DNA from: Candidatus Kurthia equi
Lineage (GTDB): Bacteria > Bacillota > Bacilli > Bacillales_A > Planococcaceae
NCBI GenBank assembly: GCA_018065935.1
Contig: JAGHSJ010000046.1
Coordinates: 1 to 54,090 of the forward strand
Direction of reading: 5' to 3'
Length of the DNA: 54,090 bases
Positions 41,627-50,582 of the stretch are shown one piece after another (the stretch's first letter is position 1; each line of letters begins with the position of its first letter). The notes under the pieces are model-generated. The model was not told where the DNA came from. It saw nothing but the letters and a program-made list of their open reading frames with translations, and made no database searches. A program made the position numbers and the translations under genes.

Positions 41627-43846
41627 ATGTCTGAACAACATCCTGACTTTGAGCAGGAAGCCCAGCATCTTGCCTATGTAAAGCATTTCATGCGCAAACT
41701 TTTAGAAGAATCTCAACAAGATTTAGAAAGTGCACAGGAAGTCATTCGAAATTCCATGGCAGATTTGGATTATTTAGATTCTAGCTTAGGCTACTTAAAT
41801 ATTTTAACAAACACACGTTTTTTTGATATGGCAATTAATCAACAAGAAGGACTTGAGGCAATCCGCTCAAAGCCCTATTTTGCCCGTATTCATTTTGAAA
41901 AAGAAGGCGAACCTGCCGAAAAATTATATATTGGAAAGACTTCTCTATTCGATAAAACAACACAAGAACCTGTCATTGTAGACTGGCGTTCTCCAGTAGC
42001 GAATGTGTATTATGATGGTCGTTTAGGCGACATCACCTATAAGGTGAATGAAGAAGAAAACAAAGGGCATCTTTATTCTAAAAGACAATATAAAATCGAA
42101 GAAGGTAAGCTTTTAGACGTACGTGATATTGATTTAACGACAAATGATGAGCTTTTACAAGACGCACTTGCTGGGAAAGCCGATGTTCGATTAACCGAAA
42201 TTGTTTCGACTATTCAAGCCGAGCAAAACGAAATAATTCGTGCACATTTAAAGCAACCCATCATTGTTCAAGGTGCTGCTGGTTCGGGTAAAACAACTAT
42301 TGCACTACATAGGATTTCTTATTTTCTCTATACAATGGGCGAACATTTTAATCCTCAAGAACTGATGATTCTCGCACCAAACAAACTATTTATTGATTAT
42401 ATTTCTGACGTTCTTCCGGAACTTGGTGTCGGAAAAATTTGTCAAACAACCTATGGTGAATATGTACAAAATGCAACAAAAATTAAATTAAAATTAAGCG
42501 ATCCGAATGATACCTTAGAAGCTTTATTGGCTGATGAAGCACCAGAAGATTATTTATGGGCAATAAAATTAAAAGGTTCATTAGAATACCGTGAAATTAT
42601 GCAAGCCTATGTAGACCATATTGCGGAAAGCTATCGTGAATTTTTCAATGATGTGTATATTGAAAAATATCGGATTCTCCGAGGCACACGTTTACGAAAA
42701 CTCTTTTTACAAGAATATGCGTACCTTCCTATCGAAAAACGTATTCAAAAATTAAAATTAATTATTCAAAGTGATGTACGACAAAAAAAGAAAAAAATAG
42801 TATATGATTTGCATAAAAAATATGATGATATTTTAGGCCGTGCTTTAAATATCTTTGATGATGCACGTCGAAAAAAAGAGGTTACACATTGGATTGATGA
42901 ACGGGATGAACGAATCCCAGCGATTGAGACTGAAGCAAAAACTACGACTTCTCGTTATATGAAACCATTCATCAAACAAAATATCAAAAAACTTTATCGC
43001 CAGTTTTTAACGGATGAAGCTCTTTTAACAAAGCTCACACCAAAATGGACGAATAAACAGCGAAAAATCTTTTTAAAACTCCATGAAAAAGAAAGTTGGG
43101 CAGCTGAAGATTTAGCTGCAATTTATTTTTTATTTGCTAAAATCAAAGGCATTCCTGAGCAATGGAAAATGCGCGTGGTCTTTATTGATGAAGTACAAGA
43201 TTATAGTTTATTCCAACTTGCCGCGCTAAAAGATGCCTTGGAAACAGATATGTTTACAATGGTTGGAGATTTAGCTCAAGGAATTCACAGCTACCGTTCA
43301 TTAACAGATTGGCAGCCTGTGCGTGATTTATTCCCTCGTGCTTCCTATAAAACTTTACAAAAAAGTTATCGCACAACGATTGAAATTATGGCTATAGCAA
43401 ATAAAATACTACGTGAAATGGATGAGGATTTACCATTAGTTAAGCCAGTTGTTCGACATGGTTTAGCACCTAAATTTCATAAGTTAACAAAATTTAACGC
43501 AAAAAAAATAGCGAAGATTTATGAGGGGATTCGTGCAAACGGTCATAGCTCGATTGCACTTATTTGTAAAACCTCTACCGATGCAGAGCGACTTACCGCT
43601 GCACTTCTCGAAGTGGATGTACGAGCACAAATGCTTGAAGAATCTTCTGTTATCGATCAAGAGGCCATATTGGTTGTACCTAGTCACTTATCAAAAGGAC
43701 TGGAATTTGATGCGGTCATTATTGTAGCCGATGAACAACCTTTTGAAAATAATTCACTCGAAAGAAAATTATTGTATGTAGCGATTACACGCGCCATGCA
43801 TGAACTTCATTTTATTGGCCCAAATAAAACTTATTTCTTATTGTAA
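41627..43846 (+). CDS. helD: UvrD-like helicase, RNA polymerase recycling factor HelD type
   Basis: 739-residue superfamily 1 NTPase that in Bacillus removes RNA polymerase from nucleic acid. An N-terminal coiled coil (about 5-60) precedes the helicase; Walker A is GAAGSGKTT near 217, Walker B VVFIDEVQDYS near 520, motif III-IV GDLAQGIHSYRS near 549, and the last motifs SHLSKGLEFDAVII and YVAITRAM near 690-725. The 41567 frame start is excluded because GGAGG (41616-41620) serves the ATG at 41627. Bacillales often have two paralogs, so the exact ortholog is uncertain. Confidence 0.88.
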   Translation: MSEQHPDFEQEAQHLAYVKHFMRKLLEESQQDLESAQEVIRNSMADLDYLDSSLGYLNILTNTRFFDMAINQQEGLEAIRSKPYFARIHFEKEGEPAEKLYIGKTSLFDKTTQEPVIVDWRSPVANVYYDGRLGDITYKVNEEENKGHLYSKRQYKIEEGKLLDVRDIDLTTNDELLQDALAGKADVRLTEIVSTIQAEQNEIIRAHLKQPIIVQGAAGSGKTTIALHRISYFLYTMGEHFNPQELMILAPNKLFIDYISDVLPELGVGKICQTTYGEYVQNATKIKLKLSDPNDTLEALLADEAPEDYLWAIKLKGSLEYREIMQAYVDHIAESYREFFNDVYIEKYRILRGTRLRKLFLQEYAYLPIEKRIQKLKLIIQSDVRQKKKKIVYDLHKKYDDILGRALNIFDDARRKKEVTHWIDERDERIPAIETEAKTTTSRYMKPFIKQNIKKLYRQFLTDEALLTKLTPKWTNKQRKIFLKLHEKESWAAEDLAAIYFLFAKIKGIPEQWKMRVVFIDEVQDYSLFQLAALKDALETDMFTMVGDLAQGIHSYRSLTDWQPVRDLFPRASYKTLQKSYRTTIEIMAIANKILREMDEDLPLVKPVVRHGLAPKFHKLTKFNAKKIAKIYEGIRANGHSSIALICKTSTDAERLTAALLEVDVRAQMLEESSVIDQEAILVVPSHLSKGLEFDAVIIVADEQPFENNSLERKLLYVAITRAMHELHFIGPNKTYFLL

Positions 43847-43861
43847 ATAAGAGGCTTACAC

Positions 43862-43906
43862 AAAAAATAAGAAGCAGCTAAATAAAATCGCTGCTTCTTA
43901 TTTTTT
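43862..43906. terminator. Bidirectional terminator after helD
   Basis: AAAAAATAAGAAGCAGC (43862-43878) is complementary to 43890-43906, giving a 17-bp stem with A/U ends. Shared with the converging SGNH hydrolase gene. Confidence 0.9.
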
Positions 43907-43937
43907 ATGCTTTATTCACCCTAATAGCATGCATTTA

Positions 43938-44543
43938 TCAAAATTTATTTTTCAACTTTTTCCATAGGGGCTGTTCAATAATTCTTTCACGATTTTTTAA
44001 CCGTTCTGCAATTAAATCGGATAGTTGATCATATAATTTTTCACCAAAATGGAGACCATCATCACTTTTACCAACTAATAATTTCGGATAGTTTTCTTGT
44101 TCCATAACATGTTGATAAAAATCAATAACTTCACAATGTGATTCAGTTGCCAGTTCTTTGATGATTTCAACATATTTAATTAATTCATTATTTTTTCGGT
44201 ATAGTTGTTTTTCATCGTCAACTGGAGAAGGTGTAATTAATATGACTTTTTTAGAACCTATTTTTTTTATACAGAACAACAGATTATCATGAAAAGTTGT
44301 TAATGAAACATCTTTTTTCTCCGAGCAATCATTTGAGCCAAACATGATGGTCACAATATCTGGATGTTCATTCAACACATCTTCCTTTAATCTTCCGCGT
44401 GCTTCAACCGTGGTATTTCCCATTGCACCAGCATTAACATAGCGATGCCCTTTTACTTTTTCGGACAACATCATTGTTAGCATCGGTTTTGGATAACCTT
44501 CCTTGCGTGCAGTTAAACTATCTCCAAAACAGACTATTTTCAT
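43938..44543 (-). CDS. SGNH/GDSL-type lipolytic hydrolase
   Basis: 201-residue esterase-like protein. Block I has the nucleophile Ser in CFGDSLTARKEGYP near 4-17; block II Gly in NAGAMGNTT near 36; block III Asn in IMFGSNDCS near 66; block V Asp and His in DDGLHFGEKLY near 175. No signal peptide, so cytosolic. The ATG at 44552 directly abuts AAGGAG, while the ATG at 44543 has 9-base spacing and is chosen. The natural ester is unknown. Confidence 0.9.
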   Translation of the reverse strand: MKIVCFGDSLTARKEGYPKPMLTMMLSEKVKGHRYVNAGAMGNTTVEARGRLKEDVLNEHPDIVTIMFGSNDCSEKKDVSLTTFHDNLLFCIKKIGSKKVILITPSPVDDEKQLYRKNNELIKYVEIIKELATESHCEVIDFYQHVMEQENYPKLLVGKSDDGLHFGEKLYDQLSDLIAERLKNRERIIEQPLWKKLKNKF

Positions 44544-44582
44544 TCGGTCCATCTCCTTGCATCATGCGTAGTGAAACGTTTT

Positions 44583-45446
44583 TTAATCCACTATATAGTA
44601 ATCCTGTTGTTCTTTAATAGCAAATCCAGCCTTATCATATAAAGCATATGCCCCTACATTGTCTAACTCTACTTCTAATAAAATGGAGCGTATATTTTTT
44701 TCGCTTGCATAATTCTTTACCCACTTTAATAAACTTAATGCAATTCCTTGTTTGCGGAATTCATTTGCGGTCGTAAAGGCTGTCACCCAGATAGTTTCGT
44801 CAATTATAGCTGTCGTTAACGTAGCTACCACTTTATTTTCTTGGCGTACCATCCAAACCTGTGTAGAGGGTTCTTGATGAACTAATTCAATAAATTCTTC
44901 TGTTTCTTCAGGTAAATCTTGAAAGCCATCTGCCATTAATTCTTGTAAATGAGCTAAATCTTTTTCTTCATATGGCGTTACTTGAATCGTTTGTACTTGT
45001 TGTTTTGTAGGTAGTGCCTCCATAACAACCTTTGAGCTACTATATTGATAACCAGTATTTTTTAATAATGGTTTAAAATTTTGTTGAGCGAATGTAGCAA
45101 CCATTTCTCCAGAGGCTTGACGTTCATCTAGGCCATGTTTTAAGCCTTCAATCAACACTTCTTCTATCCCAATATTACGATAGTCTACATCCACTAGTAG
45201 CGACCATTCAAAGGCATTTAAACCTAATGTATCTATGGCACTTATCATACCTACTAGAGCATCTTCATCGTCATCATAGGCTAAAACAAAAAAACCTCTT
45301 GTCTCCACATCGCTCCAATTTTCCGCATGCATTAATTTAGAGTAATCTAACGCATCCTGCTGTTGATTTTTATCAACTAAACTCGTCATCTCTAGTTTTG
45401 TTAACTCATCAAGCGGATAACTCGCCTTCATTGCAAATAAATTCAT
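44583..45446 (-). CDS. Double GNAT-domain acetyltransferase
   Basis: 287 residues with two GNAT-like halves. The N-terminal half (about 1-135) is degenerate, with ALVGMISAIDTLGLNAFEWSLLVD and YRNIGIEEVLIEGLKHGL. The C-terminal half (about 145-287) has the acetyl-CoA pattern TANEFRKQGIALSLLKWVKNYA near 230 and the V-shaped end LEVELDNVGAYALYDKAGF. The acceptor is unknown. An ATG at 45476 extends the frame, but AAAGGTAGTGG fits only 45446. It lies 39 bases upstream of the SGNH gene on the same strand, so an operon is possible. Confidence 0.85.
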   Translation of the reverse strand: MNLFAMKASYPLDELTKLEMTSLVDKNQQQDALDYSKLMHAENWSDVETRGFFVLAYDDDEDALVGMISAIDTLGLNAFEWSLLVDVDYRNIGIEEVLIEGLKHGLDERQASGEMVATFAQQNFKPLLKNTGYQYSSSKVVMEALPTKQQVQTIQVTPYEEKDLAHLQELMADGFQDLPEETEEFIELVHQEPSTQVWMVRQENKVVATLTTAIIDETIWVTAFTTANEFRKQGIALSLLKWVKNYASEKNIRSILLEVELDNVGAYALYDKAGFAIKEQQDYYIVD

Positions 45447-45633
45447 ATTTCCACTACCTTTATTATAAATTTCCATTTAGCTTCATTCGTTCCACAAGCC
45501 AAATTCACGTTAAATTCGTCCTTATAAAAGCCACGCTCCAAATTATAGCACTAGTTATTTAAAAGATGATAGCTTAATATATTTTTAAGAACGCACTCTT
45601 TTCTATATAAATGTATAGACATTATGACGGAAT

Positions 45634-45675
45634 AAAAAAAGCCACGCATCGCTTGTAATTGCAATCCGTGGCCTA
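45634..45675 (-). terminator. Terminator of the ABC exporter operon
   Basis: GCCACG (45640-45645) and CGTGGC (45668-45673) close a hairpin; the minus-strand RNA then runs into U7. Confidence 0.8.
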
Positions 45676-45722
45676 TAACTGTTTTTCCCAAAAATAAAGT
45701 GAGTGGTTTCTTTACAGTTTTT

Positions 45723-47540
45723 TTACATGGATGAAATGCCTTGATTCATCATTTCATAATAACGTCCTTGTTTTTGCATCAAATCGCTCGGTTTTCCATG
45801 TTCTACAACCCGTCCATTTTCCATTACAAAAATAACATCTGCCTTTTTCACCGTATTTAATCGATGCGCGATGACAATACTTGTACGACCTTCCATCAAA
45901 TAATCTAAAGCTTTTTGAATTTCCAACTCCGTTACGGTATCAATACTTGAAGTAGCTTCATCTAACAGAAGAATGGCTGGATTTGCCACAAGAGCTCTAG
46001 CAATTGATAGTAATTGTTTTTGTCCCTGACTAATATCGCCAGCTTCCGCAGTAAGTACGTGATGGTAGCCACCTTCTAGCTGACAAATAAAATCATGTGC
46101 ATTTGCTTTTTTACATGCGTCAATAATTTCTTCATCCGTCGCATCTAAGCGACCATAACGAATATTTTCAAAAATACTCGCTTCAAATAGGAATGGATCC
46201 TGTAAAACAAATGCCATCTGGTGGCGTAACTCCTGACGTGAAATTCGTTGAATTGGCTGTTCATCTATTGTAATTTCGCCATCAGTAATATCATAAAAAC
46301 GTGTCATTAACTGCATAATCGTTGTTTTTCCTGCCCCAGTTGCTCCAACAAAAGCAACTGTTTTTCCTGACTCTATTTTCAAATTAATATTTTCTAACGT
46401 ATATGGTTGTTGATCCTTATTGTATTTAAAATACACTTCTTTAAATTCAATTTCCCCCTGAAGTCTTTTCAGTAAAGGAACTGTATCTAGCTCCACTTCT
46501 TCCTCTTCATCTATTAATTCAAAAACACGTTCAGCCCCTGCAATTGCTGATAATACATTATTAAATTGATTGGCCAACTCATTTAGAGGTCTTGTGAATT
46601 GGCGTGCATATTCCACAAAAATAACAATGGTTCCAATAGTTACATGCCCTTTATACGCTAAGTAGCCACCAAATCCTGCGACAATGGCAAAACTTAGATT
46701 ATTTAATGAGTTCATTACTTTCGGAATAGCACCAGAATAAATATTTGCCCAGTAACCGATTGTTTTTAGCTTCCTACTTTGGCGCTCAAAGTCCTGAATC
46801 ATTCGCTGTTCTTGAGAATATGCTTTGACAACAAGCTGACCTGAAACCGTTTCTTCTACCATGCCATTTAGTTCTCCAAGTGTTGTCTGTTGTTTTTTAA
46901 ATAATGGGCCTGTGCGGCGTGTAATCCATCTTGTGGCAAAGAACATGATAGGGATAATAATCATCGTTAATAAAGTAAGCAGTGGGCTAAGAAATAGCAT
47001 AATGCTGAACGTCCCTACTAAAATAAGAACACTTGAAAACACTTCGATAAATGTACTATTTAAGGTTGTGCTGACATTATCCATATCATTGGTCATGCGA
47101 CTCATCAAGTCTCCGTGCTGACGACGATCGAAGAAAGAAATCGGCAAGGTTTGATATTTTTTAAATAGCATCGTTCGCATACGGAAAACGGTTTGCTGTG
47201 CGATTCCAATCATTAAATAATTTTGCAGAAATAGTGTAACTGACAACGCGATATAAACAAATATCAATACGAAGATGGTTGTCGCTAATCCTTCAATTTT
47301 CTTTGGCACAATTTGCTTATCAATTAATTGCCCAATTAAATACGGTCCTAGAAGCATAAAAGCTGAACTTAAAAGCACCATAAATAAAACTAGAATGAGC
47401 ATGCCTCTTTGTTCATCAACTAAATGCCAAATTCTTTTCACTGTACCGCCAAAATTAGAGGCCTTCTGATTTTTTTTCTTTTGATGCTGCATAATTTCTT
47501 CTTTTGTAAGAGCTGATTTATAGCGAAAGGCATTAAGCAT
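45723..47540 (-). CDS. ABC exporter half-transporter, BmrD/YheH-like
   Basis: 605 aa: six membrane spans in about 35-320, then an ATPase domain with Walker A GATGAGKTT near 402, signature ISQGQKQLLSIARAL near 505 and Walker B LLLDEATSSID near 528, with the catalytic Glu present. The signature is ISQGQ rather than LSGGQ. The partner at 47533 has the reverse set, so the two should form a heterodimeric drug exporter of the BmrCD/LmrCD type. The frame opens at 47624, but the ATG at 47540 overlaps the partner's stop and has GGAGG 9 bases upstream. Confidence 0.9.
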   Translation of the reverse strand: MLNAFRYKSALTKEEIMQHQKKKNQKASNFGGTVKRIWHLVDEQRGMLILVLFMVLLSSAFMLLGPYLIGQLIDKQIVPKKIEGLATTIFVLIFVYIALSVTLFLQNYLMIGIAQQTVFRMRTMLFKKYQTLPISFFDRRQHGDLMSRMTNDMDNVSTTLNSTFIEVFSSVLILVGTFSIMLFLSPLLTLLTMIIIPIMFFATRWITRRTGPLFKKQQTTLGELNGMVEETVSGQLVVKAYSQEQRMIQDFERQSRKLKTIGYWANIYSGAIPKVMNSLNNLSFAIVAGFGGYLAYKGHVTIGTIVIFVEYARQFTRPLNELANQFNNVLSAIAGAERVFELIDEEEEVELDTVPLLKRLQGEIEFKEVYFKYNKDQQPYTLENINLKIESGKTVAFVGATGAGKTTIMQLMTRFYDITDGEITIDEQPIQRISRQELRHQMAFVLQDPFLFEASIFENIRYGRLDATDEEIIDACKKANAHDFICQLEGGYHHVLTAEAGDISQGQKQLLSIARALVANPAILLLDEATSSIDTVTELEIQKALDYLMEGRTSIVIAHRLNTVKKADVIFVMENGRVVEHGKPSDLMQKQGRYYEMMNQGISSM

Positions 47541-49251
47541 TTGACCCCACCTCCTGTTGAGATGCGACAATTTCTCGATATAAAGCGCTATTCTGCACAA
47601 GTTGCGTATGTGTGCCCTGCGCAATTATTTGCCCTTCGTCCATTAAAAGAATTTTAGTCGCTGATTTAGCTGTACTAATTTTTTGTGTGACAACTAGCAT
47701 CGTCGCATGTGTTTTTTGTAGCTCAAGCCATAGCTTTCCTTCTGTTGTAATATCTAATGCACTCATACTATCATCAAAAATCAAAAGTTCTGGCTGGCGA
47801 ATCAACGCACGCGCAATCGCAATACGCTGTTTTTGCCCACCTGATAAGTTCACGCCTTTTTGCCCCACTCTTGTTTGATAACCATCTGGAAAACGCATAA
47901 TCGATTCATGAATTTGAGCCACTCGACAAGCCTCTTCAACTTCTTGCTGTGAAGCATGCTCTTTTCCCCATGTAATATTATCAAAAATAGAACCTGTAAA
48001 AAGTAGTGAGCGCTGTGGCACATAGCCAATTTTTTGACGTAGTTCTGCAACATTCCATTGCTCTAAGTCCTTTCCATTGAATGAAATAGTTCCTAAAGTA
48101 GGTTCATATAGTTTTGGGAATAATTGTAGCAACGTGGACTTCCCTGAACCCGTAGCCCCCATAATCGCAATGGTTTCTTCTTTTTCACAATGAAAATGAA
48201 TATCCTTAATAATTTTCTTACTATCTTTAGAATAGGAAAAATCTACATTATTTACGTCTAAATAATGGGCATCTTTTTTATTTCCTGATTTCAATACTTT
48301 ATTTTGCTCATCTTCTAACGCAAGCACTTCATTCATACGTTCACCAGAAGCCATAGCACGTGAGAAAAATGTGATAATAAAAGCAAACATACTAAAATTT
48401 CCTGTGATACGCATGGTATAGTTAAAAATCGCGACTAAATCACCTACTGGAATCCGATTAGCAGCTACTTCCTTCGCGCCAAACCATAAAACAACGAGCA
48501 AAGCTAAGTTCATTACTACTAATAAAATCGGTTGTACTCTCTCCATTAAGCGCAGGGCTTTCACCGTATCTTCTTTTAATAATTTTGCTAATTTTTGAAA
48601 ACGGCTCGCTTCATATAGCCCTCGCATATAGGCTTTTATTAAACGTGATGCCTGTAGATTTTCTTGAATTGTACGATTGACCTGATCGACACGTCGTTGT
48701 ACAGCTGAAAAGTTTTTTGCCCCTTTTTTTGTAATAAACCATAAAAATAATAATAAAAATGGTAAAGCTATGATTAGATACATTGCTAAATAGGCATTTA
48801 CAAAAAACGCCATGATGAGACTGCCTATAACAACTAAAGGCGCACGTAGCATGAAACGCATCGACATATAAAAGACATTTTGCACCTGCGTTACATCATT
48901 TGTCATACGCGTAATCATGCTAGAAGTCGGTATATTCAGAAATTTAGTCATGGATAGAGATTGTACTTTTTTAAATAAGTCCGTTCGTAAATCATAGGCA
49001 AAACTTTGTGCTGCATGACTTGAAAAGAACCCATTGGAAATACCGCCTAAAAAAGCAAGAACGCCTAAACCAACCATAACAAAGCCCCATACCATAATAA
49101 TATGTAAATCGCCTTTCATAACGCCATCATCGATTATTTTACCAATGATTAAAGGCTGTATTAATTCAACCGCCAATTCAACAAGCATAAATAAAAAAGC
49201 GATTATAGCTGCCCATTTATAGGGTGCTATATATGATAGTATTCTCTTCAC
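47533..49251 (-). CDS. ABC exporter half-transporter, BmrC/YheI-like
   Basis: 572 aa: membrane domain with six spans (about 12-290) and ATPase domain with Walker A GATGSGKST near 365, canonical signature LSGGQKQRIAIARAL near 470 and Walker B LLIFDDSMSALD near 493. The catalytic Glu is replaced by Asp (FDDS), the mark of the degenerate site in heterodimeric exporters. Start is GTG behind GAGGAGGGG. It precedes and overlaps its partner gene by 8 bases, so the subunits are translationally coupled. The substrate is probably hydrophobic drugs, from family knowledge. Confidence 0.9.
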   Translation of the reverse strand: MKRILSYIAPYKWAAIIAFLFMLVELAVELIQPLIIGKIIDDGVMKGDLHIIMVWGFVMVGLGVLAFLGGISNGFFSSHAAQSFAYDLRTDLFKKVQSLSMTKFLNIPTSSMITRMTNDVTQVQNVFYMSMRFMLRAPLVVIGSLIMAFFVNAYLAMYLIIALPFLLLFLWFITKKGAKNFSAVQRRVDQVNRTIQENLQASRLIKAYMRGLYEASRFQKLAKLLKEDTVKALRLMERVQPILLVVMNLALLVVLWFGAKEVAANRIPVGDLVAIFNYTMRITGNFSMFAFIITFFSRAMASGERMNEVLALEDEQNKVLKSGNKKDAHYLDVNNVDFSYSKDSKKIIKDIHFHCEKEETIAIMGATGSGKSTLLQLFPKLYEPTLGTISFNGKDLEQWNVAELRQKIGYVPQRSLLFTGSIFDNITWGKEHASQQEVEEACRVAQIHESIMRFPDGYQTRVGQKGVNLSGGQKQRIAIARALIRQPELLIFDDSMSALDITTEGKLWLELQKTHATMLVVTQKISTAKSATKILLMDEGQIIAQGTHTQLVQNSALYREIVASQQEVGSNA

Positions 49252-49359
49252 CGAACCCCTCCTCTATGATGCATACTCCTATCGACATTATGCCACAGGA
49301 TGAAACGAACTCTCTAGTCAAAATATTTCATCATCCGAATTATTTTTCACAAAATTAAA

Positions 49360-49386
49360 ATACGCCAATCAAATGGATTGACGTAT
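49360..49386 (-). terminator. Terminator of the EamA gene at 49458
   Basis: ATACGCCAATC (49360-49370) pairs with GATTGACGTAT (49376-49386), one mismatch, followed on the minus strand by U-rich sequence. Confidence 0.65.
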
Positions 49387-49457
49387 GAATGAAATTATCT
49401 AAGCCTATATTATTTTTCTTATTTTCATTCGAAATTTTGAGATTTTTTCTTTTTGGA

Positions 49458-50378
49458 TTACTTTAATAATTTTGTCCGTCTTGATCCTTCAATTGACAGC
49501 CAAGTGACGAAGGAAATCATACAAATTACACCGACTATTTGCCAAATCTCCAATGTTCGATTTAACCAAATAACCGAAATAAACATCGCTGTTAAAGGCT
49601 CCATACTTGAAAGTATGCTCGTTTCCACAGGAGAAATATGTTTCATACTCCCTAAAAAAAGTACGAATGCGAGTGTACCAAAAAAGATAATTGCTACTAA
49701 CATTGCTGAAATAGTAGGTTGTGTCAAAATGATGTAATCATCAAACTTCCAAAATCCATTAAAAATCCCTAATACTAATCCACCAATTAACATTCCCCAG
49801 CCGACAACAATGAGCACGCCCCACTCATTCATAAGAGAAGTAGGGTATAGTGTATAAAAGGAGAAAGTTAATCCAACTCCTAATCCCCAAAGCAAAGCAC
49901 TATTACTGACTAAAAGACTAGTTAAAGAACCATTAGTTAATAACAAGAATAACCCGAGAAGCGTTCCTACAATTCCAATGACTTGATATTTTGGTGGCAA
50001 TTTTCTTTGTGAAAAAGAAATATAGAGCATGATAAAAATAGGTGCTAAAAATTGAAGAAGTGTTGCTAAAACCGCATTACTGGCATCAATTGCCGCAACA
50101 AAAGTGTACTGTACACCAAGCATTCCGAAAATACCGAAAGTAATTAATTTTAGTAACCAGTATTTATTTTTCCAAATAGAAAATATTTTAACTCTTTTAA
50201 ATGACAAAAACCCTAGTAGCATGAGCCCAGCTAATACTAATCGTACAGTTAGCATAAAAGAAACGGAAATTGAAGTAGACGATAAGACCCATTCCATCAT
50301 TGGGCCAGTCGCCCCCCAAAGCATCGCTCCTGAGATTATCATAATAATCCCTTTAGCTCTTTGCGACGTATTGTTCAT
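49458..50378 (-). CDS. EamA/DMT-family transporter
   Basis: 306-residue membrane protein with ten hydrophobic segments in two EamA repeats. Markers are ISGAMLWGATGPMMEWV near 15-31, AIDASNAVLATLLQFLAPIFI near 90-110 and KHISPVETSILSSMEPLTAMFISVIWLNRTL near 245-275 in several parts. Substrate unknown. The frame opens with TTG at 50393, but GGAGG is spaced 8 bases from the ATG at 50378. Not closely similar to the EamA protein at 28818, so not a local duplication. Confidence 0.9.
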   Translation of the reverse strand: MNNTSQRAKGIIMIISGAMLWGATGPMMEWVLSSTSISVSFMLTVRLVLAGLMLLGFLSFKRVKIFSIWKNKYWLLKLITFGIFGMLGVQYTFVAAIDASNAVLATLLQFLAPIFIMLYISFSQRKLPPKYQVIGIVGTLLGLFLLLTNGSLTSLLVSNSALLWGLGVGLTFSFYTLYPTSLMNEWGVLIVVGWGMLIGGLVLGIFNGFWKFDDYIILTQPTISAMLVAIIFFGTLAFVLFLGSMKHISPVETSILSSMEPLTAMFISVIWLNRTLEIWQIVGVICMISFVTWLSIEGSRRTKLLK

Positions 50379-50582
50379 TAGAAACACCTCCAAAAAGAAA
50401 CTTTTCTACTCTTTTTTTGTAATTTTTTGTATAACGCGAAGGATTTTTAGGTCAATTATAATCTTTAAACTCATTTTTTAGGATTGAAATTAATTACATA
50501 ACCGCAACCGTTACTAATGACTTATGCAACTTTATTCTCTATAATAGATTGTATATAGTAATTTCAAGGAGTCGTTGTTAGC

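Noticed and set aside
28818-50378. The two EamA transporters as a duplication
   Set aside because: Outside family motifs their sequences differ widely, and they are more than 20 kb apart.
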